DNA from: Marinoscillum sp040222955
GTDB lineage: Bacteria; Bacteroidota; Bacteroidia; Cytophagales; Cyclobacteriaceae
NCBI RefSeq assembly: GCF_040222955.1
Contig: NZ_JAVKCA010000022.1
Coordinates: forward strand, 1 to 64,000
Reading direction: 5' to 3'
DNA length: 64,000 nt
Shown: in pieces, positions 1 through 8,383 of the stretch
Position numbering within the stretch: the stretch's first letter is position 1
Layout: every line of letters begins with the position of its first letter
Notes under the pieces: model-generated
Databases searched by the model: none
What the model was told of the DNA's origin: nothing
Seen by the model: the letters and a program-made list of their open reading frames with translations, nothing else
Position numbers and translations under genes: made by a program

Positions 1-459
1 TAAATGACCGTTTTAACTATTCAGCGCCTATTCCTTTCTCCTCTTTTCTGTTTCTCTGACCCTGAAAGCGGATGCAAAATTAGAACTTATTTTTTAATAT
101 CAAACCCATTTGAGAGAAAAATATTTTTTTATTTCTAAGCCACTTCACACCACATTCCCTCAACTCAATCCCCATCCCCGCTGAATGGACGGCAAAGATA
201 GTAAAGCCAACCATTCCACCGCTCATTTTCCAATAAATAAAACAACTTTTTTTGCTCCTCCGGAAGGGTCTCTAATCACAGCCCTGATTATCAGTCAATT
301 GACTCATAATTGGTATTGTGCGCATCTCAAATGAAACAGTGAATAACCGAAAGAGATCTCTATAACCTCTCAAATAATCTTGAAACAGGGTCCAATAGAA
401 AGAGGCTCTATCAAAAGAAATAGTTTGATGAAATAGAGAAATCAAGAAAAAGAAAACAC
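1..459. other. Gene-free left edge
   Basis: No convincing gene is visible here. A minus-strand reading frame at 272-496 has no recognisable family or signal and overlaps the 3' end of the DUF2480 gene, so I leave it out. The stretch contains Bacteroidota-type promoter elements pointing left, so it is probably the upstream region of a gene that lies beyond the window start. Confidence 0.5.
75..104 (-). promoter_or_regulatory. Bacteroidota-type promoter reading left
   Basis: Read on the minus strand, TTTG (101-104) is followed after an 18-base spacer by TAATTTTG (75-82). This matches the Bacteroidota pattern TTG-N17-20-TAnnTTTG. It would drive a gene to the left of the window. A second -7-like element, TATCTTTG, is at 193-200 but has no good -33 partner. 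Confidence 0.5.
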
Positions 460-966
460 TTATTTTGGTCTTTTGTAAACGGGGACCGTGCTGCATGGCT
501 CTCCATACATAATACTGGAAACCAACGGGAGTAGTTTTTTGGTCAACTGGAAGTACGCATAGTCTCTGCTTTTAAGGTTTCCACAGCCCTTAATAACAAC
601 CTTTGCATCTTTCAGGTCTTGCGCGAGGATTTTATCTATTGCACGATCAATCAGTGTTTTTTCAAGTTCTTCTTCCCCACCAAACGCCATCAATTCAGCT
701 ACAGGTTCCAGCCTGGTCGCTACCAGCATATAAGCCCAGGAAGGGATGATGGCATCTGCAGAACAGATTACACCCACATTTTTACCTCTAAGCCACTCCC
801 AATCATAATTTTTCAAGAACTCGCGAAACTCCTTCTCTTTGAGGATCATTCCATGAAAAAGCCCGTCCTTCAGATCAAAAAACGCCCGATCCGACGAACC
901 AATATATTCATCAAAATCAAGTGAGATTAAAGGACTCTTCGAAACACGGTTAATTATCTCTTCCAT
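460..966 (-). CDS. DUF2480 family protein
   Basis: This 168-residue protein matches my recollection of DUF2480, a family found almost only in Bacteroidota and of unknown function. It has no signal peptide or membrane segment, so it is probably cytosolic. Two cysteines lie in its C-terminal third (in VIKGCGNLKSRDY and YGEPCSTVP), which could bind metal or form a disulfide; that is inference. Its start codon overlaps the stop of tsaB by one base (TAATG), so it is translationally coupled as the last gene of the rpmH-rnpA-ctpA-tsaB operon. Confidence 0.8.
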   Translation of the reverse strand: MEEIINRVSKSPLISLDFDEYIGSSDRAFFDLKDGLFHGMILKEKEFREFLKNYDWEWLRGKNVGVICSADAIIPSWAYMLVATRLEPVAELMAFGGEEELEKTLIDRAIDKILAQDLKDAKVVIKGCGNLKSRDYAYFQLTKKLLPLVSSIMYGEPCSTVPVYKRPK

Positions 967-1655
967 TACACTTTGAACTTTTGGGATGGTACATTAGTTC
1001 GGTACTCTTTCAAATATTCCGGCTCAAAATAAGCTATGTCTTCAAATGCCGAGTCCTGGAATTTGGCCCAGGCCATCTCACCCATGTGCGCGGCAGATGG
1101 ATGGATGTCCCCAATGAAATGACACTTTTCATTTCCTCCAAAGAGCTCCTCGAGCTTGTTGGAGCCATTGCCAAAGAAGTAAATACGCTCCTGAGGGAGA
1201 TCATCAAAAGAGTGCTCGTCAACAATGAGCGGCTGTGTCTTCCAAATTTCATCTCCGGAATGGCTCACCACTTTGCAATACACCTCCATGCGCCGGGCAT
1301 CGATCATCGGGCAAAGCAACCCTTCTCCCTTCAGCATAGGGGCCACCTGAGCAATCATGGCATCCAGTGTGTCCAGAGCAATGAAAGGGATACTCAGCGT
1401 ATAAGCCAAGCCCTTTGCGGTGGCTGTGCCTATTCTCAAGCCTGTATAGGATCCGGGACCTGCCGACAGGGCGATAGCTGTCAGGCCCGACAAAGACACT
1501 TCACAATTTTCTGCGAGCTGCTGAATGATTCCCGGCAAAAGGTTGGAGTGCGATTTCTGTAAATGATAGGCTTGATGACCTATCAAAACACCCTCCTGAT
1601 GTATGGCGACAGAACAAACTTTAGTGGAAGTATCTAGGCTTAGAATAGTACTCAA
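966..1655 (-). CDS. tsaB: tRNA threonylcarbamoyladenosine biosynthesis protein TsaB
   Basis: TsaB is the scaffold and activator partner of TsaD in making the t6A modification at position 37 of ANN-decoding tRNAs. It acts in the cytosol with TsaD and TsaE. The protein (229 residues, usual length) begins with the ASKHA-fold strand ILSLDTSTKVCSVAIH and carries the diagnostic LSAGPGSYTGLRIG stretch near residues 64-77. The start is TTG; the conserved first strand begins only four residues in, so no later start is possible. It begins one base before the ctpA stop ends and overlaps the DUF2480 start, indicating one transcript. Confidence 0.92.
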   Translation of the reverse strand: MSTILSLDTSTKVCSVAIHQEGVLIGHQAYHLQKSHSNLLPGIIQQLAENCEVSLSGLTAIALSAGPGSYTGLRIGTATAKGLAYTLSIPFIALDTLDAMIAQVAPMLKGEGLLCPMIDARRMEVYCKVVSHSGDEIWKTQPLIVDEHSFDDLPQERIYFFGNGSNKLEELFGGNEKCHFIGDIHPSAAHMGEMAWAKFQDSAFEDIAYFEPEYLKEYRTNVPSQKFKV

Positions 1656-3311
1656 TTATTTGCCTTTTAGGATGCTCTGATATCGTTCGGAATCATTAAG
1701 AACTTTAATGGCCGCCATTACTTCCCTGTCCTGATCAAATGTAGACTCGATCATTCCCCTTTGGAAGTAATATCTGCCTGCAATTTCCTGCTCCAGAAGC
1801 TTCTTGATTTCCGGCTTGAAAGTGATGAGGTCCTGATCCTTATTATGAAGTGTTTCCTTCTTCAGGTCCATGATCTGCTGCTCGATGTCCTGATAATATT
1901 TCTCCTGCTTGGCTGAGGCTATCAGCTTCTCAATATTCTGCTCCACCTGAGTCGTATAATTAAGCTCTTTGTCCTGCAGCCAATTTTTAAAATCGTCGTA
2001 TTCGGCATCCGTCAATGCGAACTCATTTGCGGGTAGAATTTCCGGATGAGTGTAGTAATATCTGGTGGCATAATCAAAAACCAGATCGTTTGACATGAGG
2101 CTGTAAGCGATGGGAGCATACTCAAATTGCTCTACTTCAACATCGGGATTGACTCCCCCTCCATCATATACAGATCTTCCTGATTGGGTCTTAAACTCGT
2201 TTTTGAGTGAATCCGGTATCTTACCCACACTTCCATCTGGGTTTCGGTGACTATAATCTATGGCCTGAATACAACGACCTGATGGAATATAATACTTTCC
2301 GGTGGTCACTTTGAGTTGTGAATTGTAGGCCAGAGGACGTGTTTGCTGTACCAATCCTTTGCCATAAGATCGCTGACCAACAAGTACTCCCCGGTCATAA
2401 TCCTGCATCACACCTGCAACAATCTCAGAAGCTGAGGCACTTCCATTGCTGATCAGGACAGCCAATGGAATCTGCGTGTCTGCCGGGTCATTTAAGGTGT
2501 TATAAGTCTTGGTCCAATTCTTCAATTTTCCGCGAGTGGTTACTACTTCTCTCCCTTTGCCTACAAAGACATTGGAAACGTTGACAGCCTCCTCCAACAA
2601 GCCGCCAGGATTGCCCCGCAAATCTAAAATGACTTTCCTGGCACCATCGGCTTTCAGTTCGTTCACGGCATTTCTCACTTCAGCTCCAGCTTCGGTGGTA
2701 AAATCTGTAAGTTTTACATAGCCGATGCCTTCTGCAACCATTCCATAATAAGGTACATTGCTAATGGTAATCCGCTCCCTGCTCAAAGTCACATCGAAGA
2801 GTTTTTCCTGTCCGTATCTCTTTACCGTGAGGACAATATCGGAATTAGACTGCCCCTTGAGCAGCTTACTTATGGCGTCTGAGGATTTGCCTTCTAACTC
2901 TATTCCGTTGATTTTCAGAATTTGATCTCCTGCCTTAAGCCCCGCCTTATGAGCTGGGTAACCTTCATACGCCAGCACTACAGTACTCACACCTCCCTTC
3001 TTATCTACAATTGCTCCTATGCCGCCATATTCTCCCGTAGTGATGGTGCGGTAATCTTCTATGTCATCTTCCGGAATATAGTTGGTATAAGGATCAAGAG
3101 ACGCCAGCATGGCCGTGATGCCTATGCGCATTAGCTGGTCTGGATGAATGTCATCCACATAATAGGCATTTACTTCCTTAAACAGTGTGGCGAAAATATC
3201 CAGGTTCTTTACGATCTCGAAGGTCCGATCACCTGTGGGTGTGGCTTTGAAAGCCAAAAACCCTACACTAATAGCACAAATGGCTATGATTGCTTTCCAC
3301 TTCTTATTCAT
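1656..3311 (-). CDS. C-terminal processing peptidase, S41 family
   Basis: This is a periplasmic tail-specific serine protease of the CtpA/Prc type, 551 residues. An N-terminal hydrophobic segment (about residues 7-22) is a signal or anchor. A PDZ domain follows (about 95-175, with GGIGAIVDKKGG and GLKAGDQILKINGI), then the S41 catalytic core. The Ser-Lys dyad is visible as Ser293 in SNGSASASE and Lys318 in RSYGKG, 25 residues apart as in the family. The C-terminal 170 residues are a helical extension typical of Bacteroidota members. It lies between rnpA (41-base gap) and tsaB. The substrate is unknown. Confidence 0.9.
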   Translation of the reverse strand: MNKKWKAIIAICAISVGFLAFKATPTGDRTFEIVKNLDIFATLFKEVNAYYVDDIHPDQLMRIGITAMLASLDPYTNYIPEDDIEDYRTITTGEYGGIGAIVDKKGGVSTVVLAYEGYPAHKAGLKAGDQILKINGIELEGKSSDAISKLLKGQSNSDIVLTVKRYGQEKLFDVTLSRERITISNVPYYGMVAEGIGYVKLTDFTTEAGAEVRNAVNELKADGARKVILDLRGNPGGLLEEAVNVSNVFVGKGREVVTTRGKLKNWTKTYNTLNDPADTQIPLAVLISNGSASASEIVAGVMQDYDRGVLVGQRSYGKGLVQQTRPLAYNSQLKVTTGKYYIPSGRCIQAIDYSHRNPDGSVGKIPDSLKNEFKTQSGRSVYDGGGVNPDVEVEQFEYAPIAYSLMSNDLVFDYATRYYYTHPEILPANEFALTDAEYDDFKNWLQDKELNYTTQVEQNIEKLIASAKQEKYYQDIEQQIMDLKKETLHNKDQDLITFKPEIKKLLEQEIAGRYYFQRGMIESTFDQDREVMAAIKVLNDSERYQSILKGK

Positions 3312-3352
3312 TGCTTTTCATTTTGTAACTCAAACTGTCCGAGGATTAACAT

Positions 3353-3787
3353 TCAATTTGATGGATCCCGTGGTTCGCCACTGATCTTTGAATGCTGACT
3401 TTCTAAACGTATCAGGAGCTTTTTAAGTTTATCCTCTATTTCGCCATAAGGTAATGGTGATTTATCCAAATAGACAAACGCCAGGTGATAAAAGGCACCA
3501 GCGGGTGATTGATAGATGATGGATTTGTGAAGGCGATAGGCTTCTCTCATGCGGCGCTTTAGCAGGTTTCGCTTGACCGCACGCTTAAAGTTTTTTTTGG
3601 ATACCGTGAAGAGGGCGCGATGATAAATCACAGCAGGATCCTTCTCCCTTTGATACTTGAGCAGTAAAGGGTGCAAATAAAAAGAGGAACCATTCTTGAA
3701 CAGTTCCTCAATGTCTTTTTTACCAGTCAGCTTTTCCCTTTTTGGAAAAGAAAACGGATGACTAGTCGTTTGGCCTGAGTCAGTCAT
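3353..3787 (-). CDS. rnpA: Ribonuclease P protein component
   Basis: RnpA is the protein subunit of RNase P, which removes 5' leaders from pre-tRNAs together with the catalytic RNA. At 144 residues it is slightly longer than the usual 110-130, with an extra N-terminus. The family signature is seen as KRAVKRNLLKRRMREAYR (about residues 68-85), and the N-terminal part has the typical FPKREKLTGKKDIEELFKNG. It lies 15 bases after rpmH, the classic arrangement. Unlike many bacteria, no yidD or yidC follows; an S41 peptidase gene does. Confidence 0.93.
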   Translation of the reverse strand: MTDSGQTTSHPFSFPKREKLTGKKDIEELFKNGSSFYLHPLLLKYQREKDPAVIYHRALFTVSKKNFKRAVKRNLLKRRMREAYRLHKSIIYQSPAGAFYHLAFVYLDKSPLPYGEIEDKLKKLLIRLESQHSKISGEPRDPSN

Positions 3788-3802
3788 AGGCCTTGATTAG
3801 AC

Positions 3803-3958
3803 TTATTTCTTGTGAGTTTGATCAGAAACTGTAAGCTTCTTTCTTCCCTTTGCTCTACGTCTGGCCAATACAGCACGACCGTTAGCTGATTCCATTCTTG
3901 AACGGAATCCGTGTTTGTTTTTTCTTTTCCTTACTGAAGGTTGAAATGTTCTCTTCAT
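3803..3958 (-). CDS. rpmH: 50S ribosomal protein L34
   Basis: This is a 51-residue very basic protein beginning MKRTFQPSVRKRKNKHGFR, which is unmistakable L34, with the internal RMESANGRAVLARRRAKGRK. It is a structural protein of the large ribosomal subunit bound to 23S rRNA. The C-terminal VSDQTHKK tail is slightly longer than in many L34 proteins. It is the first gene of a minus-strand operon followed closely by rnpA. Confidence 0.97.
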   Translation of the reverse strand: MKRTFQPSVRKRKNKHGFRSRMESANGRAVLARRRAKGRKKLTVSDQTHKK

Positions 3959-4038
3959 GGCTATGCCTTTATCTTATTCTTTTATTATGACCAGACCCCC
4001 ATCACTGACCGGAATCTGAGATTTCTCAAAACGGAGGG

Positions 4039-4068
4039 CAAAGATAAGTAAAGATTAAGTTTTACCAA
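4039..4068 (-). promoter_or_regulatory. Promoter of the rpmH-rnpA operon
   Basis: On the minus strand, TTG (4066-4068) is followed after 19 bases by TATCTTTG (4039-4046). This fits the Bacteroidota housekeeping promoter. It lies about 80 bases upstream of the rpmH start, leaving a leader of roughly 70 bases. Confidence 0.65.
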
Positions 4069-4132
4069 ACTAAACGTCCCTCCACAGTGATATTTCTTCA
4101 ATATTTATGAAAGCCGGGGCCAAAAAATGAGT

Positions 4133-5137
4133 TTAAATATCAAAAACTTCACGTTTGATCTCCTGAAGTTGATGAAAAGTAAGTCTGGGACCGTACTTTG
4201 AAACCACCTCTGAGGCTGCCTTACTGGCTAACTTGCCCGAAGACGCCATGGTATGGCCGCTGGTAATCCCATAAAGGAATGCTCCGGAGAACATATCTCC
4301 TGCACCATTGCTATCCACTGCTGACACGGGGTAAGACTCTATATCTACGAATGTGTCTCCATCAAATATCATTGCGCCGTTCTTCCCTTGCGTGATCACG
4401 AATTTTCGGGCCACTTTTTTCAACTCCTCTCTGGCATCAGTCACATTGTCGGTCTGGGTGAAGAGCATTGCTTCTTCTTCATTGCAAAAAAGCAAATCAA
4501 CAGAGGCACCCACCACTTCTTCCATTTCTTTCTGAAAGTACTTCACCATACTTGGATCAGAAAAAGTAATGCTCACCTTTACGCCGTTTTCTTCAGCCAT
4601 TTTCTTAGCTACTTTCATCGCTTCTCTGCCGGTCTCTGACGCTACGAGATACCCTTCGATAAAGAGGTATTCGGAGTTTATCAACGCGTCTTCCCGGAGC
4701 TCCTCTTTGGAGAAAGCAGAGCTGATCCCCAAAAATGTATTCATGGTACGCTCTGTGTCCGGAGTGGTCATGATCAGCACTTTACCGGTAATCCCTTCAT
4801 CGAGATGACTTCCATCCAGGTTGGTGTCAATGCCATTATTGGCCAGCTCATCCAGAAAAAACTTGCCGTCTTCGTCATTGGCCACTTTGCAGGAATAAAA
4901 GCTCTTGCCGCCCAGCATACTGGTGGCCACGATGGTATTAGCTGCAGATCCTCCACCTTCTTTCTTTTTGATGCCGTCCGTCACGGCACCCAGCACCTTC
5001 ATCTGACGCTCCTCATCCACCAAAGTCATTACTGACTTTTCTATGCCATGCTCAATCAAAAAATCATCGCTACACTCCAACACATAGTCAACCACGGCAT
5101 TGCCAATGGCATAAACGTCGTACTTCTTCTTGCTCAT
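4133..5137 (-). CDS. Adenosine kinase, PfkB family
   Basis: This is a cytosolic ribokinase-type sugar kinase of 334 residues, most like the adenosine kinases of Bacteroidota. It would phosphorylate adenosine to AMP with ATP. Seen in the sequence are the N-terminal GNAVVDYVLE, the GGSAANTIVA substrate-binding motif, and the PfkB signature SNGAGDMFSGAFLYGI with the catalytic Asp and anion hole (about residues 279-294). Substrate assignment from the family is good but not proven; other nucleoside or ribose kinases share the fold. It starts 3 bases after the glycerophosphodiesterase gene ends, so the two form an operon. Confidence 0.82.
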   Translation of the reverse strand: MSKKKYDVYAIGNAVVDYVLECSDDFLIEHGIEKSVMTLVDEERQMKVLGAVTDGIKKKEGGGSAANTIVATSMLGGKSFYSCKVANDEDGKFFLDELANNGIDTNLDGSHLDEGITGKVLIMTTPDTERTMNTFLGISSAFSKEELREDALINSEYLFIEGYLVASETGREAMKVAKKMAEENGVKVSITFSDPSMVKYFQKEMEEVVGASVDLLFCNEEEAMLFTQTDNVTDAREELKKVARKFVITQGKNGAMIFDGDTFVDIESYPVSAVDSNGAGDMFSGAFLYGITSGHTMASSGKLASKAASEVVSKYGPRLTFHQLQEIKREVFDI

Positions 5138-5140
5138 TCT

Positions 5141-6034
5141 TTAATTCTTTATGCTATTAAACCTGTCGGGGTAATCGGTAATTAAACCGTCCACCCCAAG
5201 TTTCATTACGTCTTTCATGTCTGCCACCTCATTCACCGTCCAGGGAATTACCGAAATGCTCTGACTATGCAAAAAGTTGACAGACTCCCGCGAAAGTAAT
5301 GGAAAATAGCAACTATAGATATCCGGAGTAAACCCAAGTGAATCCAGATTTTCAGCTACCAACAGTTCATTCTCTATCAATAGCGCTAGTTTCACATCTG
5401 GATAGCGCTCATGGAAATACTGCAGCACCCTAAAATCGAAGGATTGGATAGTAACTCTGTTCCAGTCCAACTTTTTATCCAAAGTCCCAAAAACCATGTC
5501 GCTGAAGTGAGGTGGGGCAGGATGAAAAGTATCATCGGTTTCGGGCAGTGACTTAATTTCAATATTATAGGCCACCAGGGGCTTATTATTAGTTTTCAGG
5601 TAGCTTTCCACGCGATCTATCACATCCATAAGTCGTGGTTTAGCTACCTGCATTTTTTGCTGCTCCGGGAATCTTGGGTGAACCTTTGAGCCACAATCAA
5701 ATACCGCCACCTCCTGATAAGTCATCTGATAAATATTGTATTGAAGCTGCTGGGCTTCTGAGATCTCATTACCTGCCGAGTCGAGGCACATTTCAGCTGA
5801 CATATAGGGTTCGTGCGAAACGACCAACTCATGGTCTTTGGTCACTGCCAGATCCATTTCGAGGGTGGTTACTCCCAAATCCAGAGCCTTGATGAACGCC
5901 GGAATGGTGTTTTCGGGCATGAGGCCTCTGCACCCTCTGTGCCCCTGAAGGTCGAAGGCCTGAGTGCTCTGAGAGGGGCCGGAACAAGATGCAAGTATGA
6001 CCATGGTGAGACCTATAAACAATGAGTTTTTCAT
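5141..6034 (-). CDS. Glycerophosphodiester phosphodiesterase, lipoprotein
   Basis: The protein (297 residues) hydrolyses glycerophosphodiesters to glycerol-3-phosphate and an alcohol. It has a lipoprotein signal ending LASC (Cys17), so it is anchored at the cell envelope. The GDPD barrel starts with HRGCRGLMPENTIPAF (catalytic His and Arg-Gly), followed by LEMDLAVTKDHELVVSHEP, which carries the metal-binding Glu/Asp and the second His. The C-terminal GVDGLITDYPDRF closes the barrel. The glycerol-3-phosphate product would feed the GlpD encoded nearby. It is co-transcribed with adenosine kinase. Confidence 0.88.
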   Translation of the reverse strand: MKNSLFIGLTMVILASCSGPSQSTQAFDLQGHRGCRGLMPENTIPAFIKALDLGVTTLEMDLAVTKDHELVVSHEPYMSAEMCLDSAGNEISEAQQLQYNIYQMTYQEVAVFDCGSKVHPRFPEQQKMQVAKPRLMDVIDRVESYLKTNNKPLVAYNIEIKSLPETDDTFHPAPPHFSDMVFGTLDKKLDWNRVTIQSFDFRVLQYFHERYPDVKLALLIENELLVAENLDSLGFTPDIYSCYFPLLSRESVNFLHSQSISVIPWTVNEVADMKDVMKLGVDGLITDYPDRFNSIKN

Positions 6035-6074
6035 CTAGTTTTTTACTGTAAAATCAAAAAAAGACTAAAGTATA

Positions 6075-7238
6075 TCAATCGCCATGTCGATATAAGGAAA
6101 ATGCAAGGTCAAGGTGTAAGAAATAACCATTTTCATCATATTTTCCTTTCATTAAGAACTCAAACCTGTCTGGAGTATCGGTGCTGTAAGTACAATCCAT
6201 GGAGACTGGGCTTTGGTACGAAAAAAAAGTAGCACCTAGTGACAGAGAGGATCTCCCAAATTTTTTTTCTACTCCGATCCCATATTGCGCAGGGTAATTT
6301 CTGTTTTTTCTATGATAGACTAATGAATGAACTTCAAACTCCTCATCCTCATTTGGAATGACTTCATATCCGGTTTCAAAAGACTTTTGCACAATTCTAT
6401 AGAACCCCAAACTGATATACGGATTGAGGAATCTGCCCTGCGTTATCCTGTATTTCAAGGACAGGCCCAATTCTCTACTCTTTTGCTCAATAGTGATATT
6501 CGCCATACCTCCTCTAGCACCAAAATCGTAATGATCCATTAGAAAAGAATAATTCCTTGTTCTGAAGCTCGGCATGATGACCATATGCCCTAAAACCAAC
6601 TCGGAGAAAATCTCACTTCCCAAAAATGCCAGGTTCTGGGAGTACTCTGTGCTAGTATAGATTACCTGGCTCGGGGTAGTATTGTAATAAACTCCTCGAG
6701 CCCCTAACTGTAACTCCATTATGAATCTGAATAGTGGGATGACCTTGTATTTAATTCCATTTTTCTCATGATATTCTTTTGAATACGAAACCAAATCCCC
6801 TCTCTTATAATTAGGAAGTTGGACTTTCTCTTTGTTGATTTCACTCAAAATCTCGTTGGCGTTATGCTCAAACAATGGTGAAAAACTCTCATCACTTTTA
6901 ACTATAACAATTTCACCATAACTTTCGATTTTGGTTAAATAGAGGTCATATTCGCCAGCAAAAAACCTCTCCCCTAAAGCATAATATTGCTGCGGTCCGA
7001 TCACAAAACCCAGGCCATATAACACTCTGTCTCCAATATGGATGGAATCGATGTCCTGTACTGCCAGTGAAGTTTTACTTCCCTCACTCAGGAGACTAAC
7101 AGTCCCGCTGAATTTGTCCAACCGGCTGAGCTCGACTTTCCCCGACAGTTTTTGTCCCTGGAAGAACACAATTTCTTGCTGTCCATAAACCAAAATCGAG
7201 CTAATGGTTAACAGTAAAATTAGAAAGGAACGTATCAT
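6075..7238 (-). CDS. Secreted protein with barrel-like C-terminus, unknown function
   Basis: I do not recognise a named family. The 387-residue product has a signal peptide (about residues 1-19, ending VYGQ). A soluble N-terminal half follows with short beta strands (GQKLSGKVELSRLDKFSGTV, then IDSIHIGD). The C-terminal half is rich in alternating aromatic and hydrophobic strands, ending FLHLDLAFSLYRHGD, which suggests an outer-membrane beta barrel. It is a tandem paralogue of the next upstream gene, with which it overlaps by 4 bases. Both share the pattern GxxYxALGxRxFxGxxxLY in the first half. Confidence 0.6.
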   Translation of the reverse strand: MIRSFLILLLTISSILVYGQQEIVFFQGQKLSGKVELSRLDKFSGTVSLLSEGSKTSLAVQDIDSIHIGDRVLYGLGFVIGPQQYYALGERFFAGEYDLYLTKIESYGEIVIVKSDESFSPLFEHNANEILSEINKEKVQLPNYKRGDLVSYSKEYHEKNGIKYKVIPLFRFIMELQLGARGVYYNTTPSQVIYTSTEYSQNLAFLGSEIFSELVLGHMVIMPSFRTRNYSFLMDHYDFGARGGMANITIEQKSRELGLSLKYRITQGRFLNPYISLGFYRIVQKSFETGYEVIPNEDEEFEVHSLVYHRKNRNYPAQYGIGVEKKFGRSSLSLGATFFSYQSPVSMDCTYSTDTPDRFEFLMKGKYDENGYFLHLDLAFSLYRHGD

Positions 7239-8311
7239 TTTAACGTGATGTAGACATTAGCTGATAAAATTTGATGGCGCTCTTCAAATAATGCGGCATC
7301 TCTAAAGATTCGGTAGTTACCCTTGCCATTTCGGATTTGGTAGGTCAAGCTGGCTCCCGCTTTCCCAAAATTTTTATGGAGGCCAAACCCAAAAAACAAG
7401 TCTATCAAATCATCATATGTCCACACCAATTCCCCGGCCTTAGTGTTGGTTTTTACATTCATATAAAGAAAGCCTGCTTGTAAATATGGTTCAACAAACC
7501 AGTTTTTTGCCAAGATGTAATTAGTCGCCAATCCGAATCCATTCAGATGAATCTTCTCGTCAGAAATACTATGTTCTTCCCCATCAAAAAATTGAGATTG
7601 AGAACTAATCATCAGGCTCCCGAAACTTAAATAGGGAATGAACTGAAAACGATTGGCGTCTAACATAACTCCAACATTATACCTGTTGGAAGAACTGAAC
7701 TCCGAAACCCTGCCCTCATCAATAAATTCTGTCTGTAAGAAATCAATTCCAAAAAAGGGATATACTTTATTCAGTCTCTTCTGTTGCTGTATGTATTCAG
7801 AATAAGGAAGACCAAGCTCATTGTGGTATTTTGCGGAAAATAAGGAGAGGTAAACTGGCTTGAAGGATCGCAACTGAATATCACCTGAATAACTTCTGTC
7901 TAAAACTGCTCTAAAGGTTTGTTCATAGTTACCTGGGAAAATCGGCACTATCATCTCTCCCTTTTGCAGAAGCTGGGGTTCTTTTAGACCTTCCACTGAA
8001 ACATCATACAAACTAAACGCTCCACTAAAGTATCGCTTCCCAAGTGCTTGATAGGACTTGTTTCCTACCTGAAATCTCAGCTTGATATAATACACATCAT
8101 CCTTGCGAAGTGAGTCTATCTGATCAATCAAAATAGTTCTGTCGCCTTCTCTTGTTTGGATGACCACTCTGCCTTTTTTTAAAGGCATTAGTTGGCTTGT
8201 GATCTGCCCCGAAATCGTTGTCCCATCGTACAACATTACTTTATCTATACTCTGAGCGCTGAGCACGGTGGTTACTGCGAATAACAGTAATATCTGCAGA
8301 CAAATCTTCAT
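7235..8311 (-). CDS. Secreted protein, paralogue of the downstream gene
   Basis: This is a 358-residue product if started at Met 8311, the codon that begins a good signal peptide (MKICLQILLLFAVTTVLSAQ). A start 30 bases further upstream (8341) is possible but would put ten polar residues in front of it. The body resembles its neighbour at 6075-7238: GTTISGQI and IDSLRKDD strands, then NKSYQALGKRYFSGAFSLY, then a barrel-like C-terminus ending SANVYITLK. Function is unknown. The 4-base overlap implies co-translation, and the pair may form a complex. Confidence 0.6.
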   Translation of the reverse strand: MKICLQILLLFAVTTVLSAQSIDKVMLYDGTTISGQITSQLMPLKKGRVVIQTREGDRTILIDQIDSLRKDDVYYIKLRFQVGNKSYQALGKRYFSGAFSLYDVSVEGLKEPQLLQKGEMIVPIFPGNYEQTFRAVLDRSYSGDIQLRSFKPVYLSLFSAKYHNELGLPYSEYIQQQKRLNKVYPFFGIDFLQTEFIDEGRVSEFSSSNRYNVGVMLDANRFQFIPYLSFGSLMISSQSQFFDGEEHSISDEKIHLNGFGLATNYILAKNWFVEPYLQAGFLYMNVKTNTKAGELVWTYDDLIDLFFGFGLHKNFGKAGASLTYQIRNGKGNYRIFRDAALFEERHQILSANVYITLK

Positions 8312-8383
8312 GGTTGGCTTTACATTATGGCTGACTGGCATTGTTTCACCAGAAATTTTTCTGGTAATATAAATCCGCTATGA

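Noticed and set aside
272..496. Minus-strand 74-residue frame at the left edge
   Set aside because: Overlaps the DUF2480 3' end, has Phe/Arg-rich low-complexity character and no recognisable feature.
981..1562. Plus-strand 193-residue frame opposite tsaB
   Set aside because: Antisense shadow of tsaB with random composition.
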